From Bacteroides faecium (GTDB lineage Bacteria > Bacteroidota > Bacteroidia > Bacteroidales > Bacteroidaceae): a stretch of 64,000 nt of DNA. The notes beneath the pieces were generated by a model. The model searched no databases and was not told the DNA's origin. It saw only the letters and a program-made list of their open reading frames with translations. Of the stretch, positions 44,112 through 52,138 are shown piece by piece; within the stretch, counting starts at the first letter, position 1; every line of letters starts with the position of its first letter. The translations under genes were made by a program, and so were the position numbers. The DNA is taken from the NCBI RefSeq assembly GCF_012113595.1, contig NZ_CP050831.1, positions 186,001-250,000 of the forward strand, read 5' to 3'.

Positions 44112-44440
44112 CTTGTATAAAATACATATTAGACTCTATCACATTAGTGTCCACTAAAAAAAGCTCAATAGTTCTTTGAAAAATAGTTAGTTGCAGAGAT
44201 TTTCAAAGAGAACGAATTGGGGTACTTCTTCTAATTAAAGGACAAAAAGTCTTTAGCATGAATGTGCTATTTTTAAGATTATGTTGAGAAACAATTGCTC
44301 TAAAAGAAACAAGTTAGAGTAAAAACCGCATATATTAGTGTAATATTATGCACAAATACAAACTAATATTGTATAATTTCATATATAATATGCAGTTTTT
44401 CCAGCAATTTAATCTTCATTCCCCCTAAACCATCAAGGCG
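44112..44440. other. AT-rich intergenic region without recognisable gene
   Basis: This stretch after the CheD-like pair contains AT-rich imperfect inverted repeats around 44327-44396 (GCATATATTAG near the start, ATATATAATATGC near the end). I see no gene or promoter that I can defend. The interval continues, after the palindrome array, to the MATE gene at 44827. Confidence 0.5.
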
Positions 44441-44499
44441 TTCCTCGGTGTGCATCGATAAGTTCCTCACCGAGGAACCTGTCCTTCCTCGGTGAGGAA
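44441..44499. repeat. 22-bp-period array of palindromes (array 2)
   Basis: TTCCTCACCGAGGAA (44463-44477) and TTCCTCGGTGAGGAA (44485-44499) are near-perfect 15-bp palindromes, and a half-matching unit TTCCTCGGTGTGCAT starts at 44441. All three start exactly 22 bp apart. The period equals that of array 1 although the palindrome sequence differs. Confidence 0.85.
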
Positions 44500-44826
44500 G
44501 ATACAGAAGAGTTATTTCAGAGCATTCTAGACTACTTTTTTCTCTATTTCATCATAAAGCCGAAGGAGATATAAAATGACTGAATGATTGATTATTTACC
44601 ACAAAAACGTTCAGCATGACAATCAAAACAAATATATTATTGCAATTTCATCATATATTTATCCAAATTCTCTCAAAAGAAAAAAGAGTATTAGTAAATG
44701 CCGGAGTTTTTCTATTCTTTTCCATCAGTCCATTGGTTATATTGATTTCCTGGCAGTTTAAATATTCCGTTTTTAAGAAAGGTCGTTTTTTCAGTAAATA
44801 ACAGTTCTTTCGAATCTTATCCGGTA

Positions 44827-46200
44827 TTAATTTGCACGTTGAGTATTCCTTTGAATTTTTCTTAGAATCTTGGGGAACTGCCAAAAGAATAACAGAGTAC
44901 AGCATATTGCTGCTGTCGCATCGGATATAGCCTCAGCCGCATATACACCTGTCACTCCCATGAAATGCGGTAATATCAATGCTAGTGGAATCAATAGAAT
45001 TGCCTTACGCAACAAAGCAATAAAAATAGAAATCCGAGCCTGTCCCAATGCTACAAACATATTCTGGCAGGCACGCTGTAATCCGAAAATAGTCATGCCA
45101 CCCAAGAATACAGGCATCGTCCAACGAACAGTCTCAATCAACCTTTCATCACTTGTAAAAGCGGAAGCTACCGTTGAAGGGAACAGAATCATGAAAAGCA
45201 TTAATATCAAGTTGAAAGAGAACATGGTTATCAATACAATACGGAAACAGTCTTTTACACGCTGTTTGTCACCATGTCCATAGTTATAGCTTATTATCGG
45301 TACAAATCCTTGCGCGAATCCCGTCAATGGTACACTGGCAAACTGCATCGCACTTTGCAGAATTGTCAATGCACTAATGTAGATGTCGCCGAATTCTTTC
45401 AAGCTACTATTAAGTACAAAACCAACTAAACTCTCCGTACTAGCCATTATGAATGGAGATACTCCTAAAGCCAATATAGCAAGTATTATTTTCCTGTCCA
45501 ATTTCATATAACGCTTTTCCAAAGGCAAAGAGGCACGTTTGGAAAAAAGGAAAGTCAGTACCCACGCAGCACTGCAAGCCTGTGAAAGCACCGTAGCCAG
45601 AGCCGCTCCTTTCACCCCCATATCAAACCAGAAGATGAAAATAGGGTCAAGAATTATATTCAGTAAAGCACCGATTAGAACCGAAAACATAGCAATGGCA
45701 GGACGCCCCTGTGCATTAATAAAGCTGTTCAATCCTGTTGATATTTCTACAAATATAGTCCCCAACAGATAAATGGAAAGATAATCCACTGCATATTCCA
45801 ATGTATTTTCCGAAGCTCCCGTGAAAAGGAGAATGGGTTCCATAAATGTATATGCGATGAAAGAAGTAAGCAGGGTGAATATTATTAAAAGGACAAAACC
45901 ATTTCCCAATATTTTGCCGGCACGCAAACGGTCCCCTTGTCCGAGTGCGATGGCAGCTAATGGTGCACCGCCACCGCCTACAATTGCTGAAAAAGAAGAT
46001 ATCAGAATAATGAGAGAAGTAGTTACTCCTACACCAGCCAATGCATCGGTTCCGATGCCCGGAATATGTCCGATATATACACGGTCGACAATACTATATA
46101 GCAAATTAACGAACTGCGCAGCTACTGCTGGAAGTGCCATCTTAAAAACAAGCGGCAACATACGTTCTGTTCCCAGCCGTTCCTCGTATTTATTTATCAT
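44827..46200 (-). CDS. MATE family efflux transporter
   Basis: A 457-residue MATE-type exporter with about 12 transmembrane segments in two homologous halves (LPLVFKMALPAVAAQFVNLLYS, VPLTGFAQGFVPIISYNYGHG). It exports drugs or metabolites with Na+ or H+. A -7 box TAACTTTG is at 46229-46236 on the minus strand. It stands alone. Confidence 0.93.
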   Translation of the reverse strand: MINKYEERLGTERMLPLVFKMALPAVAAQFVNLLYSIVDRVYIGHIPGIGTDALAGVGVTTSLIILISSFSAIVGGGGAPLAAIALGQGDRLRAGKILGNGFVLLIIFTLLTSFIAYTFMEPILLFTGASENTLEYAVDYLSIYLLGTIFVEISTGLNSFINAQGRPAIAMFSVLIGALLNIILDPIFIFWFDMGVKGAALATVLSQACSAAWVLTFLFSKRASLPLEKRYMKLDRKIILAILALGVSPFIMASTESLVGFVLNSSLKEFGDIYISALTILQSAMQFASVPLTGFAQGFVPIISYNYGHGDKQRVKDCFRIVLITMFSFNLILMLFMILFPSTVASAFTSDERLIETVRWTMPVFLGGMTIFGLQRACQNMFVALGQARISIFIALLRKAILLIPLALILPHFMGVTGVYAAEAISDATAAICCTLLFFWQFPKILRKIQRNTQRAN

Positions 46201-46228
46201 TCCAAACTTCTTTTTCTAAAATCGGCTG

Positions 46229-46236
46229 CAAAGTTA
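46229..46236 (-). promoter_or_regulatory. -7 promoter box of MATE gene
   Basis: Minus-strand TAACTTTG, matching TAnnTTTG, 28 bases before the start codon. Confidence 0.6.
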
Positions 46237-46369
46237 CAAGAAAAACAGGCTTTCCGGTTGAAGACAGGCAGATAAAAGTTGGATACCATCAAGTATTTTC
46301 CAATGAATACCTTTTTGAAATACTAGTTTTATTGTTTAAACATAAGCAGATATTATTGTTTTATTCTAG

Positions 46370-47104
46370 CTATTTCCTTGTCAGGAATTCATAGACATGC
46401 CAATTGATAAGGTTATGTTGTTCTTCCGTTCCATTCTCTCCCATATTACTATGCGTAACTCCATCTAGTTTGATAATTTTCACATGGAATTGTTGCTGTT
46501 CTTGTTCGGTGGGCAGCACTCCCGCATCCGCATCATAATCACAACCTCTTAATGTATATAATTGAGGTTTTTGTGTTCTTGGCATAATCATTCTACGATG
46601 GTCCATTGATATAGCTTTACTTATCAATTGTGGATATTTACTTGCAAACAACATTGTCATGTCCCCACCGTTAGAATGTCCTATTAATACAAGGTCATCC
46701 CAATTTAATTGTGGTTTTAGCTTTTTAAATTCCTGAATCGTAAATAGTATATTATCAGTACCCCGTTCCCAATTCGGCATACGAGTTTGCATAAAATCAC
46801 CTTCCATTGCCAAAAGAGGGTCATCAGGCAACTCATGTTGTACACTAATCACATAAAAACCTTTTTCTGCAAGAAAACGTGTCAGATAGGAATAAGATTG
46901 ATTGGACTTACTGTTTTTATTCCCGTCATAACCGTGACTGAATATAATAACTTTTGTTTTTGAATTTACTTTCTGCGGCTGATAAACAGCTATCGGTATA
47001 ACTCTACTTCTTTCAGCATCAAACAGACAGGTAGTAAACTCTGTTTGTGAAAATCCTTGTAACGATATTATCAATGAAATCAACAAAATAATTATTCTAT
47101 TCAT
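46370..47104 (-). CDS. Secreted alpha/beta hydrolase
   Basis: A 244-residue exported hydrolase (signal peptide MNRIIILLISLIISLQGFSQ). It has the oxyanion segment VIIFSHGYDGNKNS, the nucleophile elbow LIGHSNGGDM (Ser), and a late His in GVTHSNMGE. An acetylxylan-esterase or lipase-like (dienelactone hydrolase group) role is likely. The frame is open to an ATG at 47158, but starting at 47104 gives a clean signal peptide; the -7 box is at 47171-47178. Confidence 0.82.
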   Translation of the reverse strand: MNRIIILLISLIISLQGFSQTEFTTCLFDAERSRVIPIAVYQPQKVNSKTKVIIFSHGYDGNKNSKSNQSYSYLTRFLAEKGFYVISVQHELPDDPLLAMEGDFMQTRMPNWERGTDNILFTIQEFKKLKPQLNWDDLVLIGHSNGGDMTMLFASKYPQLISKAISMDHRRMIMPRTQKPQLYTLRGCDYDADAGVLPTEQEQQQFHVKIIKLDGVTHSNMGENGTEEQHNLINWHVYEFLTRK

Positions 47105-47170
47105 ATTATAGCCGAATATACTTTTATCCATTACGATAAAACTTTTAGATTCATACATTTTTTAGAGTTA

Positions 47171-47178
47171 CAAAGTTA
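47171..47178 (-). promoter_or_regulatory. -7 promoter box of alpha/beta hydrolase
   Basis: Minus-strand TAACTTTG. Together with the plus-strand box at 47232-47239 it forms a divergent promoter pair. Confidence 0.55.
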
Positions 47179-47231
47179 CATATAATAAGCAAAAATCAAT
47201 TCAAACATTTTCTCATTCAACAATATATTCC

Positions 47232-47440
47232 TACTTTTGCACATGAAATTACAACTGATGAAACAGTCTGAATGCATGTATTACCTTAGTTTCCCTATAT
47301 TTCAACGTATTTATAAGGAAAAGGCTAAAATCAAAAAGATTAGTCCTGTCTACTGTGACTGTTACGAAGATATCAAACAGAATGTGCAAAAACAAATAAT
47401 AAGCAAGAAGCCTTGGAATATTCCGAGGCTTCTTTTTTTA
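47232..47440 (+). ncRNA. Compact promoter-terminator unit, possible small RNA or short peptide gene
   Basis: A -7 box TACTTTTG at 47232-47239 is followed about 165 bases later by a perfect terminator (stem AAGAAGCCT plus GGAAT at 47405-47419, then its complement, then T-run to about 47440). A short frame starts with ATG at 47243, but its stop at 47491 lies beyond the terminator, so a full-length protein is unlikely. A small RNA of roughly 190-200 nt is the simpler reading. Confidence 0.5.
47405..47440 (+). terminator. Rho-independent terminator
   Basis: AAGAAGCCT-T-GGAAT (47405-47419) pairs with ATTCC-G-AGGCTTCTT (47420-47434) and is followed by a run of T. The only mismatch is a T/G wobble. 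Confidence 0.9.
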
Positions 47441-47500
47441 TCCTCATATCGTCACTCTATTTCTTATATCATAATTAATAAACTCATTTAAATTCAGGTC

Positions 47501-48223
47501 ATGGAAAAGCAAAAAGGATTAGCTATTATTACAGGAGCAAGTCAAGGTATCGGTGCTGTTATTGCAGCGGGGTTAGCAACTGATGGCTATCGGGTTGTAT
47601 TAGTAGCCCGAAACAAACAGAACTTAGAGAAGATACATGATGAAATCATGCAACCGGACAGGAATATACAAGAACCTGTCGTATTGCCGCTAGACATTAC
47701 AGATTGCACGAAAGTTGATACCGAAATTAAACGTATCAATCAAAAATACGGTGCCATTGATATATTGGTAAATGCAGCAGCAATGTTCATGGATGGTTCT
47801 TTAAGTGAACCCGTTGATAACTTTAGGAAGATTATGGAAATTAATGTAATCGCCCAATATGGAATACTGAAAACTGTGACAGAGATAATGAAAGTACAGA
47901 AAAGCGGATATATATTTAATATCGCATCCCGTGCAGCAAAATACGGTTTCGCTGATGGTGGTATTTACGGTTCTACAAAATTTGCTTTCCTCGGATTGGC
48001 TGAATCTTTATATCGTGAATTACCCCCATTAGGAATACGGGTCACTACCCTTTGTCCCGGATGGGTCAATACCGATATGGCGAAAAAGGCAGGAACTCCT
48101 TTTAAAGATGAAGAAATGGTGCAACCCAGTGATTTGTTAAATTCCATCCGGTACTTATTAAGCCTATCGGAAAATGTATGTGTCAAAGATATTGTTTTTG
48201 AAATGAAGAAAAGTATTATTTAA
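47501..48223 (+). CDS. SDR family short-chain dehydrogenase/reductase
   Basis: A 240-residue classical SDR. The cofactor motif TGASQGIGA is near residue 12, the NAAAMF region near 92 corresponds to the NAG motif, the catalytic IASRAA Ser near 142 and YGSTK (Tyr/Lys near 155-159) are present, and CPGWVNTDM follows. It catalyses NAD(P)-dependent oxidation or reduction of a hydroxyl or keto group, resembling 3-oxoacyl-ACP reductases, but the substrate is unknown. The gene begins shortly after the small promoter-terminator unit. Confidence 0.9.
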   Translation: MEKQKGLAIITGASQGIGAVIAAGLATDGYRVVLVARNKQNLEKIHDEIMQPDRNIQEPVVLPLDITDCTKVDTEIKRINQKYGAIDILVNAAAMFMDGSLSEPVDNFRKIMEINVIAQYGILKTVTEIMKVQKSGYIFNIASRAAKYGFADGGIYGSTKFAFLGLAESLYRELPPLGIRVTTLCPGWVNTDMAKKAGTPFKDEEMVQPSDLLNSIRYLLSLSENVCVKDIVFEMKKSII

Positions 48224-48245
48224 TTTGCCAGAGAAGAAATCTATG

Positions 48246-48290
48246 GAAGCTCCGGCAGCATCTATATTCTATAGATAACATTGGAGCTTC
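48246..48290. terminator. Bidirectional terminator hairpin
   Basis: GAAGCTCC (48246-48253) pairs with GGAGCTTC (48283-48290), and an inner ATCTATA/TATAGAT stem (48260-48276) closes the loop. It lies between the convergent SDR and GNAT genes. Confidence 0.7.
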
Positions 48291-48361
48291 TACTCTATTA
48301 TATCATCAAAGGTTTTATCAAAAAAGAAATAGACCTATATGTCAATTCCACTAAAGAGGAT

Positions 48362-48889
48362 TCAGACCATCTTTTCATATAGTTTGAACCAATTCAACCC
48401 GTAATGTCCCAATCCTAAATCTACCGTATCAACATACTCAAATCCGCATTTCTCATATAATGAGATAGCAGGTAGATTCTTCTCATAGACATCCAGCCGA
48501 ATAGATTTCATGTCCGTACTTCGAGCCAAGTCCAATGAATACTCCATTAACGCACGCCCAACACCTTTCTGCAAGTAAGAAGGGTGCACAACAAAAGTAC
48601 GTACCACAAAGATGTGGCTATAATCTACATCTATTTTCCATTTGATGTTCTCATAAGCCTCTTCCGGCTGATGATTCAGAATGACCGATCCCGCAATTTT
48701 GCCATCACATCTTGCTACAAAAAGGCTGTTATCATTCACACCGGCAACTGCATCTTCGCGAACCGGATAGATTCCTTTTATCCATCCGGGGTAGTTAACC
48801 GTAGTTGCCAAGTAATCGTTCAACTCGTCATATAGCCTTTCCAATTCATCTATATCAGCAGAGGTTCCAAGTTCTATTATTAAATTCAT
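48362..48889 (-). CDS. GNAT family N-acetyltransferase
   Basis: A 175-residue GCN5-related acetyltransferase with the acetyl-CoA motif VHPSYLQKGVGRALMEYSLDLAR and the preceding beta strand HIFVVRTFVV. The C-terminal segment is NLPAISLYEKCGFEYVDTVDLG. The acceptor is unknown. Encoded seven bases after the Vat-like acetyltransferase, so likely co-transcribed. Confidence 0.9.
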   Translation of the reverse strand: MNLIIELGTSADIDELERLYDELNDYLATTVNYPGWIKGIYPVREDAVAGVNDNSLFVARCDGKIAGSVILNHQPEEAYENIKWKIDVDYSHIFVVRTFVVHPSYLQKGVGRALMEYSLDLARSTDMKSIRLDVYEKNLPAISLYEKCGFEYVDTVDLGLGHYGLNWFKLYEKMV

Positions 48890-48896
48890 ATATTGT

Positions 48897-49523
48897 TTAT
48901 TTTTGCATTAATTCTTCAATCTTCCCACCCATTATATAAGGTAAACATTCGGATATCTTTTCAAAACTCCAATCCCACCATTGCAATTCCTGCAATAAAG
49001 CAATTGTATTTGTATCAAAACGCTTCCGAATCTCTTTGGCGGGCGTTCCGCCCACTATCGTATAAGGGGGAACATCTTTCGTTACCACTGCCCTTGATGC
49101 AATAATTGCTCCATTCCCAATATGTACTCCCGCCATAATAACAGCCTCATAACCTATCCAAACATCATTACCAATCACTATATCGCCTTTATTGTCCCAA
49201 GCTGAGACAACCTCTTTTTTATCTAAATTCCATTCTTCAAAGAAGATAGGAAATGTATAGTTGGATAAAGAGCTCAATGTATGGTTTGCACTGTTGAAAA
49301 GGAATTTAGCCCCACAAGCAATGGAACAGAATTTTCCTATTATCAACCGGTCTTTGTTGATTGGATAATGATATAAAACATTGTTCTTCTCAAAAAGAAC
49401 CGGGTCATTCACGAAATCGTTGTATATCGTATAATCACCTACAATAATAGCAGGGTTCTTTATTACTGTATTCAGATAGATAGTCTGAAAATCATTGGTA
49501 CGGGGATATATTTTCGTATTCAT
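48897..49523 (-). CDS. Vat/CatB-type xenobiotic O-acetyltransferase
   Basis: A 208-residue hexapeptide acetyltransferase resembling streptogramin A (Vat) and chloramphenicol (CatB) acetyltransferases. It shows VGDYTIYNDF, YHYPINKDRLIIGKFCSI, the catalytic His in FLFNSANHTLSSLS, and VIMAGVHIGNGAIIASRAVVT. The Vat-type tail WWDWSFEKISECLPYI is intact. It may acetylate a plant or antibiotic-like hydroxyl. An inverted repeat at 49574-49596 lies upstream. A damaged second copy of its 3' part lies at 51181-51234. Confidence 0.88.
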   Translation of the reverse strand: MNTKIYPRTNDFQTIYLNTVIKNPAIIVGDYTIYNDFVNDPVLFEKNNVLYHYPINKDRLIIGKFCSIACGAKFLFNSANHTLSSLSNYTFPIFFEEWNLDKKEVVSAWDNKGDIVIGNDVWIGYEAVIMAGVHIGNGAIIASRAVVTKDVPPYTIVGGTPAKEIRKRFDTNTIALLQELQWWDWSFEKISECLPYIMGGKIEELMQK

Positions 49524-49573
49524 TGTGTAATAGCTTCTTTAATAGGATTTCCAAAATAGAATAATGAAATAAC

Positions 49574-49596
49574 TTGTGACTTATGTGAAGTCACAA
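49574..49596 (-). promoter_or_regulatory. Inverted repeat upstream of Vat-like gene
   Basis: TTGTGACTT (49574-49582) and AAGTCACAA (49588-49596) form a 9-bp inverted repeat with a 5-nt spacer, about 50 bases before the Vat-like start. It could be an operator or a leader hairpin. Confidence 0.5.
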
Positions 49597-49780
49597 AGAG
49601 TTGGGACAACAGACTTTTACTTTTCTATTGTTCACAATCCATATGGGCGAAGCTATTTACAGAGTTGCCGTTTCATTACATTCAAAGAATAAGGTTTATA
49701 ACTCAGAACAAATGTACGTGATAATTCTTAGAATACACAATCACAAGAATATAAAAATCATCATGGTTATTCAGGATAGC

Positions 49781-49850
49781 CTAAATATGTACCCCATACT
49801 GATATTTCACCTCAGCCATCACAAAAAAACAGACTATCAATCGTCCCTAT
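49781..49850 (-). pseudogene. Remnant of the 3' end of an lrp-type gene
   Basis: On the minus strand the last 14 codons read FVMAEVKYQYGVHI then a stop, almost the same as the end of the intact Lrp protein encoded at 62347-62817 (FVMAEVKHQYGIHI). Just before, in another frame, is GTIDSL, also as in Lrp. The two pieces are joined by a small deletion and frameshift. No start or domain remains. Confidence 0.7.
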
Positions 49851-49916
49851 ACGCTGTTTATTACTCAACAAAACAGGTAAAAGGAGAAAGGTTAAAATAA
49901 AATCTACCCGCTACCT

Positions 49917-49954
49917 TCTATTAAATTCGTCATTCTATTGACGAATTTAATAGA
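49917..49954. promoter_or_regulatory. 16-bp perfect inverted repeat upstream of AAA ATPase
   Basis: TCTATTAAATTCGTCA (49917-49932) and its perfect complement (49939-49954) flank a 6-nt loop. A further TCGTCA follows at 49959. It lies 30 bases before the -7 box at 49984, the position of an operator, and could also be a terminator-like hairpin. Confidence 0.65.
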
Positions 49955-49983
49955 AAAATCGTCAGTATGGAGATTCTTTTTAC

Positions 49984-49991
49984 TACCTTTG
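49984..49991 (+). promoter_or_regulatory. -7 promoter box of AAA ATPase gene
   Basis: TACCTTTG, matching TAnnTTTG, 17 bases before the ATG at 50009. It lies inside the upstream in-frame extension and so fixes the start at 50009. Confidence 0.6.
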
Positions 49992-50008
49992 CTGCAAAAC
50001 AAGTAGAT

Positions 50009-51142
50009 ATGGAGACAATCAAACGAATTCTACAGGATAAAATATCGGAGCGAATAGAATCAGGTAAAGTAATTCTGCTCTTTGGCGCAAGACGAGTTGG
50101 TAAAACCGTTCTTATGCGCGAATTAATTAAAACATTCAAAGGCAAAACAATGCTGCTCAACGGAGAGGACTATGATACAATCTCTTTGCTGGGTGAACGT
50201 AGTATATCCAACTATAAACATCTACTTGAAGGTATAGATTTACTTGCTATTGATGAGGCTCAGAACATTCCGGATATTGGTTCTAAGTTGAAATTGATTG
50301 TAGATGAGATTGACGGGATAAGGGTAATTGCCAGTGGCTCATCGTCATTCGATCTGCTCAACAAAGCAGGCGAGCCATTAGTGGGACGTTCAACGCAGTT
50401 CCATTTGAATCCTTTTTCGCAGAAAGAAATAGATCAAATAGAAAATGCCCTGGAAACAAAGCGCAATTTAGAATCCCGCCTCATATATGGTTCTTATCCT
50501 GAAGTAGTAACATTGGAAAGTTTTGAACGCAAAACAGATTATCTCCGGGATATTGTTGGTGCTTATCTATTGAAAGATATTCTGGCAATTGACGGCTTGA
50601 AGAATTCCGGTAAAATGAGAGAACTTCTGCGATTAATCGCCTTTCAAATGGGAAGCGAGGTTTCGTATGATGAACTTGGACGACAATTAGGCATGAGTAA
50701 GAATACGGTTGAGAAATACCTGGACCTACTGTCGAAAGTTTTTGTTATTTACCGCTTGGGAGCCTATTCGCGGAATCTAAGGAAAGAAGTGGTAAAAGCA
50801 GGAAAGTGGTATTTCTATGATAATGGAATTCGAAATGCCATCATTGGCAATTTTAATCCGTTAGCTGTCCGTCAGGATGTTGGAGCTTTATGGGAGAATT
50901 ATCTGATTAGCGAGCGAATCAAGATGCGTTATAACCGAACTCAAGCAAAAGAGTTCTACTTCTGGCGTACTTACGACAATCAAGAAATTGATTTGATTGA
51001 AGAGTCATCGGAAAAGCTTTCGGCATTTGAATTTAAATGGGGAGATAAGAAACCTTCTGCACCAGCCGCTTTCACAACCGCATATTCGGATGCTTCATTT
51101 GAAGTAATAAACAGAAATAATTATTTGGACTTTATTTTATAG
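50009..51142 (+). CDS. AAA ATPase with DUF4143 domain
   Basis: A 377-residue protein of the AAA_14/DUF4143 type. It has the P-loop LLFGARRVGKTVLMREL near residue 25, Walker B LLAIDEAQNIPD, and sensor ASGSSSFDLL. The DUF4143 part (about 185-330) has KNTVEKYLDLLSKVFVIYRL and WYFYDNGIRNAIIG, ending with a PD-(D/E)xK-like EIDLIEE and AFEFKW. Families of this type are common, multicopy in Bacteroides and of unknown function, possibly nuclease-linked. It is flanked by lrp-like and vat-like remnants. Confidence 0.88.
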   Translation: METIKRILQDKISERIESGKVILLFGARRVGKTVLMRELIKTFKGKTMLLNGEDYDTISLLGERSISNYKHLLEGIDLLAIDEAQNIPDIGSKLKLIVDEIDGIRVIASGSSSFDLLNKAGEPLVGRSTQFHLNPFSQKEIDQIENALETKRNLESRLIYGSYPEVVTLESFERKTDYLRDIVGAYLLKDILAIDGLKNSGKMRELLRLIAFQMGSEVSYDELGRQLGMSKNTVEKYLDLLSKVFVIYRLGAYSRNLRKEVVKAGKWYFYDNGIRNAIIGNFNPLAVRQDVGALWENYLISERIKMRYNRTQAKEFYFWRTYDNQEIDLIEESSEKLSAFEFKWGDKKPSAPAAFTTAYSDASFEVINRNNYLDFIL

Positions 51143-51174
51143 GTAGACTTTAAGCGAATCCGCTTAAAGTCTAC
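51143..51174. terminator. Strong hairpin after AAA ATPase, likely terminator
   Basis: GTAGACTTTAAGCG (51143-51156) and its perfect complement (51161-51174) flank a 4-nt loop, starting at the base after the ATPase stop. It lacks a good T-run, so it may be a processing or transcript-stabilising hairpin between convergent operons. Confidence 0.65.
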
Positions 51175-51180
51175 GTTCAT

Positions 51181-51234
51181 TATCGTATCAAGGAGAACAT
51201 CTTTCTTTACCACTGCTCGCGTTGCAATAATTCT
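51181..51234 (-). pseudogene. Fragment duplicated from a Vat-like acetyltransferase gene
   Basis: About 52 bases match the intact gene at roughly 49057-49112 with a few mismatches and one insertion. On the minus strand it reads IIATRAVVKKDVLLDTI, versus IIASRAVVTKDVPPYTI in the intact protein. Only this short segment survives. Confidence 0.75.
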
Positions 51235-52117
51235 ATCTTCTGATTGGACAAACTGAAGAAATCATACCGAATTTAACTCTATCATTCAGTTGCCATACCA
51301 CTTTACCGTTTGAATCAATCTCTACCAATTGGGGATGTTTACCCTTATCGGCTTCACGGTCGTGCCCTTGCCAGTTGCAAATATAAAGTCCGCCTTTTTT
51401 CAAGGGGAAGAGTTGAGCTACAAAAAATAGTTGCACCCCGTCTATATCATTGGCATTTACCTGACGGATAATCTTGTTCGAGGTAGCATCCAGTTGCACG
51501 AAACAGTGAGCATCCCCACAAGCTACCAAATAGTCGCCATTCTTCAGGAAAGCAGTGGAGAAAGGAGTACCGGAGAGTTTTACAGTATTCTGCAGTTTAC
51601 CGTCAGATGCAATTTCGCGCACTTCAGAAGTAGCAAATAAAGGAACGAGATAATTTCCCTCTTTGTTCTTATTTATTTGACGGAACTGTGCATGGGGACG
51701 TTCGATACCTGTTTCAAATTCGGTTTTCGAAAGAATTTCCCCTTTTGGATTTACTTCTAAAATGGTAGACGGATGACCACACCAGGCTATTAACGCATTA
51801 CCGTCAGGCAATATACGTGCAGTCTGCATTTCACAACCCGAAGGAGCGGCAATGTTCCAAAGTTCCTGTCCGTCACGGGTTATCATTTTTGCTCCTTTGG
51901 AGTAGGAAAAGAGGATTTCTCCTGTTTTTGTAGCTGCTACCGAGTTACATTCCCATCCTTTTTCCAAAGGATACTCCCATACTATTTCTTTTGTTTCTTT
52001 ATTTATAATAGCAATTTTGTTCCAACCGGAGCCACCCAACAACAAATGTTTGGGTGACTTACTCTGAACAATCGGTGACAGACACAATAGAGTAAATAAT
52101 AATATGAGATTCTTCAT
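51233..52117 (-). CDS. Secreted beta-propeller protein (PQQ-like repeats)
   Basis: A 294-residue exported protein (signal peptide MKNLILLFTLLCLSPIVQS). It is built of repeated beta-propeller blades (HLLLGGSGWNKIAIINKETKEIVWEYPL, TRDGQELWN, EVNPKGEILSKTEF, VEIDSNGKVVWQLND), each with a Trp near the end of the strand as in PQQ-dehydrogenase-like and six-bladed NHL/arylsulfotransferase families. It lies at the 3' end of the cytochrome operon and may be a substrate-binding partner in the periplasm. The function is unknown. Confidence 0.82.
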   Translation of the reverse strand: MKNLILLFTLLCLSPIVQSKSPKHLLLGGSGWNKIAIINKETKEIVWEYPLEKGWECNSVAATKTGEILFSYSKGAKMITRDGQELWNIAAPSGCEMQTARILPDGNALIAWCGHPSTILEVNPKGEILSKTEFETGIERPHAQFRQINKNKEGNYLVPLFATSEVREIASDGKLQNTVKLSGTPFSTAFLKNGDYLVACGDAHCFVQLDATSNKIIRQVNANDIDGVQLFFVAQLFPLKKGGLYICNWQGHDREADKGKHPQLVEIDSNGKVVWQLNDRVKFGMISSVCPIRR

Positions 52118-52138
52118 AGTATACATCATTACGTTCGA

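Noticed and set aside
44112..44440. Insertion-sequence remnant
   Set aside because: AT-rich inverted stretches are present, but no transposase fragment or target duplication could be recognised.
44616..44801. 61-codon frame on the plus strand with a hydrophobic middle
   Set aside because: No -7 box or clear ribosome site, very AT-rich, and ends close to the convergent MATE gene. Not supported as a gene.
49601..49900. 99-codon plus-strand frame before the AAA ATPase
   Set aside because: It overlaps the lrp-like remnant on the other strand and has no family resemblance; chance frame.
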